Assembly: GCF_009797935.1 (NCBI RefSeq) | Contig: NZ_VOLC01000007.1 | Location: forward strand, 186,001-250,000 | Source: Lunatibacter salilacus | GTDB taxonomy: Bacteria > Bacteroidota > Bacteroidia > Cytophagales > Cyclobacteriaceae | Reading direction: 5' to 3' | DNA: 64,000 nucleotides | In this document: positions 1 through 8,781 of the stretch, in pieces | Layout of the letters: each line of letters opens with the position of its first letter | Numbering within the stretch: position 1 is the first letter of the stretch | Notes under the pieces: generated by a model | Seen by the model: the letters and a program-made list of their open reading frames with translations, nothing else | Told to the model about the DNA's origin: nothing | Databases searched by the model: none | Position numbers and translations under genes: made by a program

Positions 1-185
1 AATATGATTAAGCTGGAGATTATAAATATGGTCATGAAAGTCTCTGTCTTTGAATACTTGAAAATAGGCTATTTTTTCGGCTTTCGAAAATTCTGACAAT
101 TAATAACCTATTAAATGCTAATTTGTCCTCTTACAATAGAGGATCGCATTTAAACTTATCCAGTTAATGCAGTCTGAAATGACAC

Positions 186-214
186 AAAAAAAGAGTGGGC
201 ATCCACTCTTTTTT
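186..214 (-). terminator. Rho-independent terminator of proS
   Basis: An 8-bp perfect stem (191-198 pairs with 203-210) with a GCAT loop is flanked by A-runs and T-runs on the two sides. It lies 18 bases past the proS stop codon and reads as stem plus T-run on the minus strand. It could also work for a gene entering from the left. The remaining bases 1-185 show no gene. Confidence 0.75.
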
Positions 215-231
215 CTCAGTTGAGTTTGGCA

Positions 232-1713
232 TTAATATGCTCTTGCAAATAAGACTCTACCTTGGGAGGGCTTTCTACTGAATACACACTCACCGCTTTC
301 AGCCACCTGATCCAAGGGGACACAACGGATCGTAGCCTTGGTCAACTCTTTTATTTTTTCTTCTGTCTCTGGAGTGCCGTCCCAATGCGCTGACACAAAA
401 CCGGCTTTCTCATCCAGCGTCTGGACAAATTCCTCCCAGGTATCGGCCATGGTTGTTTTTTCCTCCCTGAAAGCAAGGGCTTTGGAATAAATATTTTCCT
501 GGATATCCGCAAGAAGTCCCTGAATTTTTTCGGTGATTTCCACTTCATTCAGATTGACGACCTCTTTGGTTAGGGTGTCCCTCCTGGCCAGTTCTATGGA
601 ATTGTTCTGTAAATCCCGAGGACCTATTGCAATCCGCAGGGGCACTCCTTTCAATTCATACTCCGCAAACTTCCAGCCTGGCTTATAAGTGTCGCGGTTA
701 TCAAATTTGACAGAAATATCTTTAGCCCGTAATGCATCCATTATTTCATTGGCCTTTACAGAAACTGCGGACAGCTCCTCTTCGCTTTTGAAGATGGGTA
801 CGATTACAACCTGTATTGGCGCTAGCTTTGGGGGCAATACCAACCCCTTATCATCCGAATGGGCCATAATCAAGGCTCCCATTAGCCTTGTACTTACCCC
901 CCAGGAAGTTCCCCATACAAATTCCAATCCCCCTTCCCTCGTGGCAAATTTAACATCGAAGGCTTTCGCGAAGTTTTGTCCCAAAAAATGGGAGGTTCCT
1001 GCTTGCAAGGCCTTTCCATCCTGCATCATGGCCTCAATGCAATAGGTGTCTTCAGCACCGGCGAATTTCTCAGTTTCGGACTTCTTTCCTTTGATGACTG
1101 GCAGGGCCATGTGCTTTTCAGCAAACTCGGCATAAACATGAAGCATACGAACTGTTTCTTCTATTGCCTCCTTTTTGGTTTCATGGGCTGTATGGCCCTC
1201 TTGCCAGAGGAATTCGGTAGTTCTCAAAAATAGCCTAGTCCTCATTTCCCAACGGACTACATTGGCCCACTGATTTACCAACAAAGGCAAATCCCTGTAG
1301 GATTGAATCCAGTTTTTGTAGGTACTCCAGATAAGGGTCTCGGAGGTTGGGCGTACAATAAGCTCTTCTTCCAACGCCGCGTCGGGGTCAACAATGACGC
1401 CTTTACCGCTTTCATCGGCCTTTAGCCGATAATGGGTGACTACTGCGCACTCCTTTGCAAATCCTTCCACGTGGCTGGCTTCTTTGGAAAGAAAGGACTT
1501 GGGGATAAACAAGGGGAAATAGGCATTGGAATGTCCTGTTTGTTTAAACATTTTGTCCAATTGCTGTTGCATTTTCTCCCAGATGGAGTACCCATATGGC
1601 TTGATAACCATACATCCTCTTACTGCGGAATTCTCCGCAAGGTCCGCACGCTTTACTAACTCATTGTACCAAAGTGAGTAGTCCTCACTTCTTTTTGGTA
1701 ATCCTTTGCTCAT
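232..1713 (-). CDS. proS: Prolyl-tRNA synthetase, eukaryote/archaeal-like type
   Basis: Charges tRNA-Pro with proline in the cytosol. At 493 residues it is the short class II form without the bacterial editing insertion. The class II core covers roughly residues 20-290, with a motif-2-like stretch [14 protein letters not shown] in the first half. An anticodon-binding domain follows at about 300-400, then a C-terminal domain ending in a terminal Tyr (FARAY), as is usual for this type. The start [13 protein letters not shown] is a normal family N-terminus. It is transcribed alone, ends at a hairpin terminator, and diverges from a lipoprotein gene. Function is very secure. Confidence 0.97.
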   Translation of the reverse strand: MSKGLPKRSEDYSLWYNELVKRADLAENSAVRGCMVIKPYGYSIWEKMQQQLDKMFKQTGHSNAYFPLFIPKSFLSKEASHVEGFAKECAVVTHYRLKADESGKGVIVDPDAALEEELIVRPTSETLIWSTYKNWIQSYRDLPLLVNQWANVVRWEMRTRLFLRTTEFLWQEGHTAHETKKEAIEETVRMLHVYAEFAEKHMALPVIKGKKSETEKFAGAEDTYCIEAMMQDGKALQAGTSHFLGQNFAKAFDVKFATREGGLEFVWGTSWGVSTRLMGALIMAHSDDKGLVLPPKLAPIQVVIVPIFKSEEELSAVSVKANEIMDALRAKDISVKFDNRDTYKPGWKFAEYELKGVPLRIAIGPRDLQNNSIELARRDTLTKEVVNLNEVEITEKIQGLLADIQENIYSKALAFREEKTTMADTWEEFVQTLDEKAGFVSAHWDGTPETEEKIKELTKATIRCVPLDQVAESGECVFSRKPSQGRVLFARAY

Positions 1714-1765
1714 TTTATTTTTGTTGTATTAAAAAAACTCTATATATTCGAAGTCAGATAGAAGG

Positions 1766-1773
1766 CAAATATA
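1766..1773 (-). promoter_or_regulatory. Candidate -7 box (TATATTTG) for proS
   Basis: The minus strand reads TATATTTG, which fits the Bacteroidota -7 consensus TAnnTTTG, about 53 bases before the proS start. No convincing -33 TTTG lies at the usual 19-base spacing, so this is a weak assignment. Confidence 0.35.
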
Positions 1774-1843
1774 ATTCAAAAAATGATAACCCTCTTGGAT
1801 TCCTTTCGTATATAGGTAAGAGAGTAAATAAATAAGCATACTT

Positions 1844-3238
1844 ATGAACAATTTAAATCCAATCCGATATGTAGGCGGTTTAGTCCTACTTGGCTTAGCG
1901 GCCTCCTGCAACACCAGCCAACTTGCTACGCAAGGTGAAACAGACAACCTGTATTTCATGGCGTCTGATGCTCGGGTCGCTACAGAATTCGCTGTGAAAA
2001 ACAATACTCCGGAAAATTTCCGAAACATGGGTGAGCTTCAGGCCACGGATGTGGATACAGAGAGTTTTTCGAATAGAAACGTTAATCCTGAATATATAGC
2101 CAAATACCAGAGACCTTCTCAACCTGTGGAAGAAGGTTCAGTATATTTTGACGATTCCGAGAATCAAGGTCAAACTAGACAAGAAAATGGAAATGTGGAT
2201 GCCTATGACAACTTCAGAGGTGGAAGCGGAAATGTGACGAACAACTTCTTTATGAACCCAATGATGGGCATGGGGATGGGATTTGGCCCTATGATGGGAA
2301 TGGGAAGATTTTACGATCCATTCTGGGGACCAGGAATGGGAATGATGGGCATGGGCATGTATGATCCGTTTTGGGGTCGTGGCATGGGCATGATGGGTTT
2401 CAGACCTGGATTTAATATGGGATTTGGAATGGGATTCGGATTTGGCAGTCCTTTCATGCGAACAGGTTTTGGTTTCGGAAATCCATGGATGATGGGTGGC
2501 GGAATGGGTATGGGTTTCTATGATCCATTTATGATGGGCATGGGAGGCTTTTACCGACCAGGTTTTTACAATCCAATTATCATCATGCCTGGAGGCGAAG
2601 GTGGACGACAGGTAGTAAGAAGTGCTAGACCTAATATGGGATCTTCCTTGGTCTCAGGTGCTCCAAGAAGCAGGTCTGCCGCAACGCAGCCAAGCTCTAA
2701 TAGATCCGATGCGAGAAGAGGTGCTATCGGCACTAGCCCTACTAGCAGACAAAATACGGCTGCAAGTTCTAGGAACAATTTCAGCAGGTCCCAAAATGAC
2801 TATTATTCTAATCCAAGAGCCTCTGCAACTCCTGCAAGAAGAAATATCAGTTCTCCAGCGGTTACTAGGCCAAGTTCTGCATCCGGAACGAGGAGTGGTT
2901 ATTCAGCTCCTGCAAGGATTGGTACTTCTCCAAGAACTACAGGTGCCCCAGGTATCAATAATAGAACAATAAATACAGGAAATACAAGATCTGGATATGC
3001 TGCTCCTAGCAGAAATACTTCTCCGTCATATAATAGAAGTACTCGTACCAGTTCACCAGCATACAACAACACAAGAAGTTCAACACCAAGTTATAATAAC
3101 CAACGAACTGCCCCAAGTAGGAGCACCTATTCGGCTCCTGCGAGATCCTCTTCACCATCATATAGCGCTCCTAGCGGAGGTGGTGGTTCCAGAGGCGGCG
3201 GAGGCGGTAGCGTCGGTGGAGGAAGAAGAGGGAATTAA
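1844..3238 (+). CDS. Met/Gly-rich putative lipoprotein with Ser/Arg-rich tail
   Basis: Function not recognised. The N-terminus is a hydrophobic signal with a lipobox-like GLAASC (Cys22), so the protein is probably an outer-membrane or surface lipoprotein. Residues 23-135 are ordinary sequence. Residues 137-250 are made of Met, Gly, Phe, Tyr and Trp, with MGMGM runs and three YDPF repeats (157, 173, 226), two of them YDPFWG. Residues 265-440 are a low-complexity Ser/Thr/Arg/Asn/Pro region with recurring YSAPAR-like units. The last 20 residues are nearly all Gly with RGG-like motifs. It looks disordered, and possibly adhesive or metal-binding through Met, but that is inference. The stop codon lies inside a terminator palindrome. 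It is probably monocistronic. Confidence 0.8.
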   Translation: MNNLNPIRYVGGLVLLGLAASCNTSQLATQGETDNLYFMASDARVATEFAVKNNTPENFRNMGELQATDVDTESFSNRNVNPEYIAKYQRPSQPVEEGSVYFDDSENQGQTRQENGNVDAYDNFRGGSGNVTNNFFMNPMMGMGMGFGPMMGMGRFYDPFWGPGMGMMGMGMYDPFWGRGMGMMGFRPGFNMGFGMGFGFGSPFMRTGFGFGNPWMMGGGMGMGFYDPFMMGMGGFYRPGFYNPIIIMPGGEGGRQVVRSARPNMGSSLVSGAPRSRSAATQPSSNRSDARRGAIGTSPTSRQNTAASSRNNFSRSQNDYYSNPRASATPARRNISSPAVTRPSSASGTRSGYSAPARIGTSPRTTGAPGINNRTINTGNTRSGYAAPSRNTSPSYNRSTRTSSPAYNNTRSSTPSYNNQRTAPSRSTYSAPARSSSPSYSAPSGGGGSRGGGGGSVGGGRRGN

Positions 3239-3254
3239 TTCCCTCTTTTTTTTT
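3226..3254 (+). terminator. Terminator overlapping the lipoprotein stop codon
   Basis: A perfect 22-base palindrome (3226-3247) whose centre contains the TAA stop codon is followed by an unbroken T-run to 3254. This is a strong intrinsic terminator that uses the last codons as its stem. Confidence 0.85.
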
Positions 3255-3347
3255 CTCAATATTTTTTACATAAAATCGCCTTTTTAGACTTTTAAGGCAT
3301 AAATATTGTCCTAACCTGATTCGTATTGTTAAATTAAAACCTTCTTT

Positions 3348-4814
3348 ATGAAAGCAGTTAAATCGATTATACCCTTATTTGCTTTTCTGTTTATTACCTC
3401 TTTTGCTCTAGCCCAAAGTGGGTATGTTGAGGATGCCCTGCGATTTAGTATGTTTAATCCAACTGGAGCAGCTAGAATTTCCGGCTTGGGCGGTACCCAA
3501 CATTCCTTAGGTGGAGATATAAGCAACATTCACGGAAATCCGGCTGGATTGGGATTCTTCCAACGATCTGAGTTTAATATTACTGCTGGATATACAGACT
3601 GGAATGCAGAAACCGTTTTCCTAAACCAGGGAAGTAATTATAATGCTACAAATTTTCATGTTCCAAATATTGGTGTAGTTATCAGTAGGGCCAAAGCCCC
3701 ATTGCAGGCTGGAGATTGGAGAGGTGGGTCCTTTGGATTTAGCTTTAACAGGCAGTCCAACTTCAGGACTAACTCCGGTTATTTTTCCAACCAACTCGGT
3801 CAAGAGTCGATTCTGGATTATTATATAGACCAGTATTCGCAATCAGGGGTTCCTGGTGGCTTGGATGGCCTGTTCTATGATGCGTTCCTAATTAATCCGG
3901 TAGATGGTGGGGGATATGAGTATTCTCCAAACACAACCGATCAGCTGGAGAAATTCGAACTCGTAGAAAGCGAAGGCAATCAGAATCAGATTTCATTCGC
4001 CTATGGCGGTAACTACAAAAATAAATTATTCTTGGGGGCCAATTTGGGGATAGTGACTATGAATTTCCGGCGGGTTCAGATTTACAGTGAAGAATTTTTA
4101 AATAACAATCAAACGACTCTTTTCAGCTCGCTGGATCAAAATCTTCTATTAGAGGGCTCGGGAGTTAATATAGGCGTAGGTGCTATTTACAAACCAATTG
4201 ATCAACTGAACATAGGTGTAACTTTTCATTCACCCACATGGAGTCGAATTAATGAAGAATTTCTTGCAGGAATCTCCGCTGAGTTTACCCCACCTTATCA
4301 GGATCCTGAGTTCGGTACCATTAATCAGGAACGGGTAGACACTGACTTATACATTAGCAGTTTTAGCCTTAGATCTCCTATGCGACTGGGATCCGGTTTG
4401 ACTTACTTTTTTGGGAAAAATGGTTTTCTTTCGGCCGATGTAGATTATCTAGACTACAGTATGATGAACCTTCGGTCCAATGTGTTCAATGCCGGTGAAG
4501 ACAACCGAGAAATAAGAGCATTATATGGGCAGACATTTAACTATCGAGTGGGCGGAGAAGCGAGAATAGACATGCTGAGAATTCGGGCAGGATATTCGTA
4601 TATTGGTGATCCATTTTTAAATCCTGGCGATTTTGACAGAAGTATGACTCAACTATCTGGTGGTTTGGGTGTAAAGCTGGCTAATTTCAGTGTGGATCTC
4701 GCCGTAATGAGCAACAGATTCAATTCCTTTTATACCTCTTATCCTACTTCTCCATTGGCGATTACAGACAATCAAAGGATTTCAGGGATGTTATCCTTCG
4801 GATTTTCCTTTTAA
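3348..4814 (+). CDS. FadL/OmpP1-like outer-membrane barrel protein
   Basis: 488 residues with a Sec signal peptide ending near ALAQ (about residue 22). The mature N-terminus carries the pattern typical of OmpP1/FadL-type proteins: alternating aromatic strands, an ARISGLGGTQ segment and an NPAGLG motif. The protein ends in Phe (SFGFSF), as beta-barrel proteins usually do for BAM recognition. Family members carry hydrophobic solutes across the outer membrane; the substrate here is unknown. Its 3' end overlaps the convergent aroK gene by 24 bases. Barrel prediction is firm; a specific transport role is not. Confidence 0.8.
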   Translation: MKAVKSIIPLFAFLFITSFALAQSGYVEDALRFSMFNPTGAARISGLGGTQHSLGGDISNIHGNPAGLGFFQRSEFNITAGYTDWNAETVFLNQGSNYNATNFHVPNIGVVISRAKAPLQAGDWRGGSFGFSFNRQSNFRTNSGYFSNQLGQESILDYYIDQYSQSGVPGGLDGLFYDAFLINPVDGGGYEYSPNTTDQLEKFELVESEGNQNQISFAYGGNYKNKLFLGANLGIVTMNFRRVQIYSEEFLNNNQTTLFSSLDQNLLLEGSGVNIGVGAIYKPIDQLNIGVTFHSPTWSRINEEFLAGISAEFTPPYQDPEFGTINQERVDTDLYISSFSLRSPMRLGSGLTYFFGKNGFLSADVDYLDYSMMNLRSNVFNAGEDNREIRALYGQTFNYRVGGEARIDMLRIRAGYSYIGDPFLNPGDFDRSMTQLSGGLGVKLANFSVDLAVMSNRFNSFYTSYPTSPLAITDNQRISGMLSFGFSF

Positions 4815-5336
4815 CATAGCCATCCATTCCCCTATTAAGAGCTCAGCGGAAATATCCTCCCCGCTGAGCTTTATTTTTGCCATCTCATAAAAGGGGTAAC
4901 GCTGCTCGTACATGCTTTTTAGTTTTGATATAATGTCTCCTGGCTCCAGACCATAAAAAAGCGGGCGTTTCTGAACTTGGCCGCCAGTTAGCCTTGACAA
5001 CAGCTGACTCAAAGGAACTTCTAAATAAATGGATACCGCATATTTATTGATCACCTCCATATTTCCGTTAAAACAGGGTGCCCCACCACCAGTTGACAAG
5101 ACAAACGATTCATTTTTTTTTAGGCATGAAAGAAGCACTTCTGACTCCATTTCTCTGAAAAAACCCTCTCCATTTTCCGAAAATATAGTGGAAATCCGTT
5201 TTCCAGCTTTTGCCTCAATGAGGTGGTCCAAGTCATAAAATCGAAAATCAAGGCGTTTGGAAATGTCCCTGCCTAAAGTAGTCTTACCACTCCCGGGCAT
5301 GCCTACCAAAACTATTTTTCCTGTATTTACTCCCAT
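4791..5336 (-). CDS. aroK: Shikimate kinase
   Basis: Phosphorylates shikimate with ATP in the chorismate pathway (cytosol). 181 residues, normal length. The Walker A loop GMPGSGKT is at residues 12-19. The shikimate-binding Asp is in the YDLDHLIE segment, the conserved Arg is in FFREME, and the glycine motif STGGGAP is present. It is the last gene of a minus-strand operon: its start overlaps the end of the DoxX gene by 10 bases. It overlaps the convergent porin gene by 24 bases at the 3' end. Confidence 0.95.
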   Translation of the reverse strand: MGVNTGKIVLVGMPGSGKTTLGRDISKRLDFRFYDLDHLIEAKAGKRISTIFSENGEGFFREMESEVLLSCLKKNESFVLSTGGGAPCFNGNMEVINKYAVSIYLEVPLSQLLSRLTGGQVQKRPLFYGLEPGDIISKLKSMYEQRYPFYEMAKIKLSGEDISAELLIGEWMAMLKGKSEG

Positions 5337-6424
5337 AATGCAAATACTTCATCAAGCGTAGGAGTATTGTTGTGGTGATATTTCCCTACTATTGTGCCTC
5401 CATTTAGTACCACTATACCTGGGTTTGCACGTATGATGGTTTTCACAACTGTGGCATCTCCCAGGTAATATCCAATAGCCCAGCCGTTTTCTTTTATCAA
5501 TTCCCGCGTTTCTTCCTCAGACGAGGCACAAATTAGTTTTACTTCGACGCCTGCCGCTGTTGCATCATTCACTAGGGAAGATATTTCGGAGATGTTTGCG
5601 GTGGACATCTTGGAAAGATTACTCACAAGAATCAGAATTTTTTTATCTATCAGGATTTCATCCGTATATTCTCCCTCATCATTCCAAACCGCAAAATCGG
5701 TGATCTTTGGAAGAGCATCCGGGTTCTTTAGGTTCATCTCAACAAACTCATAGCCATCTTCTGTGGGATATTGGTCCAGCGTCACCAACTCTTCACCCCT
5801 TCTCATTACATAGGCATATTCGAGTGGTGCGGAAGGCTGCATTGCCTCACCAATATTGACCCCAACTTTAAACGCCCTGAAATCTATAAAGGGCAGGTTT
5901 CTTATAGCCGTAATAGCCAATATCAGGCTAAGAACTAAAGACCCAAAAACTGAATATTTGCTCCAATTGGCAGTATTGTTGGTTAGGTCCCTACGGAAGA
6001 CGAACAATATTAATATCAGGATAAGTAAGAAAATATCCTTGTAAAAAGACTCCCAAGGGGTAAGTTTGATTGCATCCCCAAAGCAACCACAGTCAGTCAC
6101 TTTATCAAAATAGGCTGAATAAAAAGTAAGAAAAGTGAAAAAAACGATCATGACCAATAACAGGTAAACTGCGGGCTTTATCTTCCAACCCACCAAAATC
6201 ATAATTCCCAATACTACTTCTACTACAACCAGAAATACGGCGATCGGTAAGGCAATTCCTTTAAACACTTCAAAAAAGGAAGCAATATCCCGGGAGAACA
6301 CATCAAAATATTCTTCAAGCTTAATAGCCGTACCTACAGGGTCATTGACTTTTATTAGCCCTGAAAAAATAAAGAGCGCACCGACGACAGCTCTGATGGA
6401 TCCCAATATAATCTGCTTAAGCAT
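5327..6424 (-). CDS. DoxX/MauE-like membrane protein, BT_3928 type
   Basis: 365 residues. The first ~180 hold four to five hydrophobic segments with a CGCFGD motif between them, the hallmark of the MauE/DoxX-like group of quinone- or disulfide-linked membrane proteins. The C-terminal ~150 residues look like a periplasmic thioredoxin-like fold (strand IDKKILILVSNL, then VEVKLICASSEEE and PGIVVLNGGTIVGKY) but have no CxxC. It resembles Bacteroidota proteins annotated as the BT_3928 family; I know of no proven function. It overlaps DUF1599 by 8 bases upstream and aroK by 10 downstream, so the three genes are probably translationally coupled. Confidence 0.8.
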   Translation of the reverse strand: MLKQIILGSIRAVVGALFIFSGLIKVNDPVGTAIKLEEYFDVFSRDIASFFEVFKGIALPIAVFLVVVEVVLGIMILVGWKIKPAVYLLLVMIVFFTFLTFYSAYFDKVTDCGCFGDAIKLTPWESFYKDIFLLILILILFVFRRDLTNNTANWSKYSVFGSLVLSLILAITAIRNLPFIDFRAFKVGVNIGEAMQPSAPLEYAYVMRRGEELVTLDQYPTEDGYEFVEMNLKNPDALPKITDFAVWNDEGEYTDEILIDKKILILVSNLSKMSTANISEISSLVNDATAAGVEVKLICASSEEETRELIKENGWAIGYYLGDATVVKTIIRANPGIVVLNGGTIVGKYHHNNTPTLDEVFALWE

Positions 6425-6968
6425 GCTTTTTTTCGTTAAATTTAATCATACAAAATACGGAATAATTGATAATGTCCTGATAATTGGCTACGACACCTTC
6501 CGACACCAATGTCACTCCCTGGTTGTCCTCTATTTGTTTGACCCGATAGAGCTTCATAAGAATTATATCCGTGATGGAGGAAACCCGCATCATTCGCCAA
6601 GCTTCTCCATAGTCATGGTTTTTATCTTCCAACAACTGCTGGGTTTGGGACACCCATCTGTCATACATCGGTTCCAATTCCTCAAATGTCATCTCCAACG
6701 GAAATTTATCACCTAGCTCAGATTGGATTAGCGCAATTAAACAATAATTTATAATACCGATAAATTCTTCCTGAACCGGATCGTTTACTTTCTGGACTCC
6801 CTTTTCCTGAATGGATCGAATTCGCTGTGCCTTTATAAAAATCTGATCCGTGATGGAGGGAAGCCTCAATATCCTCCAGGCAGTTCCGTAGTCAATCGTT
6901 TTCTTCTTAAATAGTTCTTTACAAAGGGAAATAACTTCTCTATATTCGCTCGTAGTTTGCGTTTTCAA
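6417..6968 (-). CDS. DUF1599 family protein
   Basis: 183 residues made of two related halves. Each half carries a KxxDYGxAWRxxRxxSITD-like motif (about residues 22-40 and 118-136), so the gene looks like an internal duplication, as in DUF1599. Biochemical role unknown; nucleotide pyrophosphohydrolase relationships have been suggested for such helical domains, but I cannot confirm this. The only upstream initiator is a TTG at 6968, because a TGA stop lies in frame four codons further upstream (6978-6980) and no ATG is available. It is divergent from folP, whose ATG is only 15 bases away. Confidence 0.8.
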   Translation of the reverse strand: MKTQTTSEYREVISLCKELFKKKTIDYGTAWRILRLPSITDQIFIKAQRIRSIQEKGVQKVNDPVQEEFIGIINYCLIALIQSELGDKFPLEMTFEELEPMYDRWVSQTQQLLEDKNHDYGEAWRMMRVSSITDIILMKLYRVKQIEDNQGVTLVSEGVVANYQDIINYSVFCMIKFNEKKHA

Positions 6969-6983
6969 GGGGATTTTTCATTA

Positions 6984-7868
6984 ATGGTAATCAAAGATCA
7001 ATTCAATAGTAGCTTCGAAGATAATTTATTTCCGGTAAAAAAAACACTTCACATCAAAGGAAAGCTTCATTACTTTACCGGGCCTTGGATTATGGGGATC
7101 ATAAATATTACCCCGGATTCCTTTTTTTCAGCAAGCAGGTCCTTGGGCAAAAAAGAGGAAACCTTAAAAAAAGCAGGAAAAATGCTTGAAGACGGGGCGG
7201 CTATCTTGGACATTGGTGGATACAGTAGTCGCCCGAATGCTATTCATATTTCTATAGAAGAAGAACTAAATCGGATAATTCCCGTTATAACATCTATAAA
7301 GGAAGTGTATCCGCAAGCAATTGTTTCGATCGATACATTTAGGCACGAAGTTGCGGAAAAAGCAGTGTGGGCAGGTGCTGATATCGTTAATGACATCTCT
7401 GGAGGCCGGTTGGATAAACGCATGATTCCTTTAGTGGGTGCCATGGCAGTTCCTTTTATTTGTATGCATATGCGGGGAAATCCGGGCAATATGCAAGACT
7501 TGACCGGCTATCACAACCTTGAAAAAGAAATAGTTGATTATTTTTCAATGAAAATGAAGAAATGCCGTGAAGCTGGCATAAAAGATGTTATATTGGATTT
7601 GGGATTCGGTTTTGCCAAAACACTGGATCAAAACTATCAACTATTGAAGAATTTAAGTCATTTTAGCCTTCTCGGTGTCCCAATATTGGTAGGCATTTCC
7701 AGAAAGTCGATGATTTACAAGTATCTCGGAGGTGGTCCGTTGGAAGCGCTCAATGGAACTACAGCCTTGAACATGGCAGCATTGATAGGCGGTGCACAGA
7801 TTCTAAGAGTACATGATGTAAAAGAAGCTAAAGAAACGATAGATCTATTTAAAAAAATTTACCATTGA
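6984..7868 (+). CDS. folP: Dihydropteroate synthase
   Basis: Joins p-aminobenzoate to dihydropterin pyrophosphate in folate synthesis. The family motifs appear in order: NITPDSFF, a DIGGYSSRP loop (GGESTRP in many homologues), VNDISGG, CMHMRGNPGNMQ, DLGFGFAKT and GISRKS. The start at ATG 6984 (MVIKDQF) is preferred over the in-frame TTG at 6957, which would overlap the divergent DUF1599 gene. The next gene, cdaA, starts inside the folP stop codon (TTGA overlap), so the pair is translationally coupled. Confidence 0.95.
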   Translation: MVIKDQFNSSFEDNLFPVKKTLHIKGKLHYFTGPWIMGIINITPDSFFSASRSLGKKEETLKKAGKMLEDGAAILDIGGYSSRPNAIHISIEEELNRIIPVITSIKEVYPQAIVSIDTFRHEVAEKAVWAGADIVNDISGGRLDKRMIPLVGAMAVPFICMHMRGNPGNMQDLTGYHNLEKEIVDYFSMKMKKCREAGIKDVILDLGFGFAKTLDQNYQLLKNLSHFSLLGVPILVGISRKSMIYKYLGGGPLEALNGTTALNMAALIGGAQILRVHDVKEAKETIDLFKKIYH

Positions 7869-8731
7869 GTTTATTATTCCAAATTGGTTTTTTAGAGGTT
7901 TCCATTGTCAATCTCATTGACATTGCCTTGGTAAGTGTGCTTATTTACCAAGTGTACAAATTAATGAGAGGGAGTGTTGCCATCAAGATTTTTCTTGGCT
8001 TTCTTTCCATCTATCTGGTTTATTTAGTCGTTAATGCGGCAAAAATGGAACTGCTGACCATTATTCTAGGCCAGTTTATGGGTGTAGGTGTACTGGCGGC
8101 CATTATATTATTTCAACAAGAAATTCGTAAATTTCTGCTTATTGTAGGAAAATCATCCATTTTTTCCAATGAAAATCTCTGGCAAGAATTGTTGTTTTGG
8201 AGAAAGCGTGAAAGTGGTGCCTTTAATGTAACCCCCATCATAGAAGCCTGTAAGTCGCTATCTGGCAGCAGTACAGGTGCACTTATTGTTTTATCCAGCA
8301 ATTCTGAACTCAAGTTTTATGCGGAAAGTGGGGATTTGATTGATGCCATTGTTTCCAAAAGACTTCTAATATCTATTTTCAACAAATACAGTCCCCTTCA
8401 TGACGGAGGAGTAATCATTCATAATGGCCGGGTGAAAGCCGCAAGATGTATCTTGCCTGTCACAGAACGGGACGTACCAGCTCAGTTTGGTCTCCGCCAC
8501 AGAGCTGCAATCGGTATGTCAGAAGCTACCGACACATTGGTTCTGATCGTGTCGGAGGAAACAGGACAAGTATCCCTATCCAAAAACGGAAAAATCTTAC
8601 ATAATTTATCTTTTCAGGAAGTCCGTGAGCTAATAAATGGGTACCTTACAGGGGAGGACCTTGATGATAAATTTTCCGAAGTAAATAAGTATGAACGTTT
8701 GAAATCCTTAAATAAAATCACCGAGGTTTGA
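7865..8731 (+). CDS. cdaA: Diadenylate cyclase, CdaA type
   Basis: Makes cyclic di-AMP from two ATP at the inner membrane. 288 residues: three N-terminal membrane segments (about 10-85), then a DAC (DisA_N) domain. The second catalytic motif is RHR at residues 211-213. The first motif reads DGG (180-182) where the family normally has DGA. The start is a TTG at 7865 overlapping the folP stop by four bases. Linkage to folP, rather than to the cdaR-glmM genes of Firmicutes, is characteristic of Bacteroidota. Targets in this window could include the K+/H+ antiporter at 32.6-34.0 kb. Confidence 0.92.
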   Translation: MSLLFQIGFLEVSIVNLIDIALVSVLIYQVYKLMRGSVAIKIFLGFLSIYLVYLVVNAAKMELLTIILGQFMGVGVLAAIILFQQEIRKFLLIVGKSSIFSNENLWQELLFWRKRESGAFNVTPIIEACKSLSGSSTGALIVLSSNSELKFYAESGDLIDAIVSKRLLISIFNKYSPLHDGGVIIHNGRVKAARCILPVTERDVPAQFGLRHRAAIGMSEATDTLVLIVSEETGQVSLSKNGKILHNLSFQEVRELINGYLTGEDLDDKFSEVNKYERLKSLNKITEV

Positions 8732-8781
8732 TCGCATAACCAAATCTCTCCGGGATATTCTTCTTTTTCTGCTTGTACCTG

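Noticed and set aside
2266-2570. Methionine/glycine repeats as a DNA tandem array or CRISPR
   Set aside because: Repeats are irregular at DNA level and in frame, so they reflect protein composition, not an array. No CRISPR-like regular spacing exists anywhere in the window.
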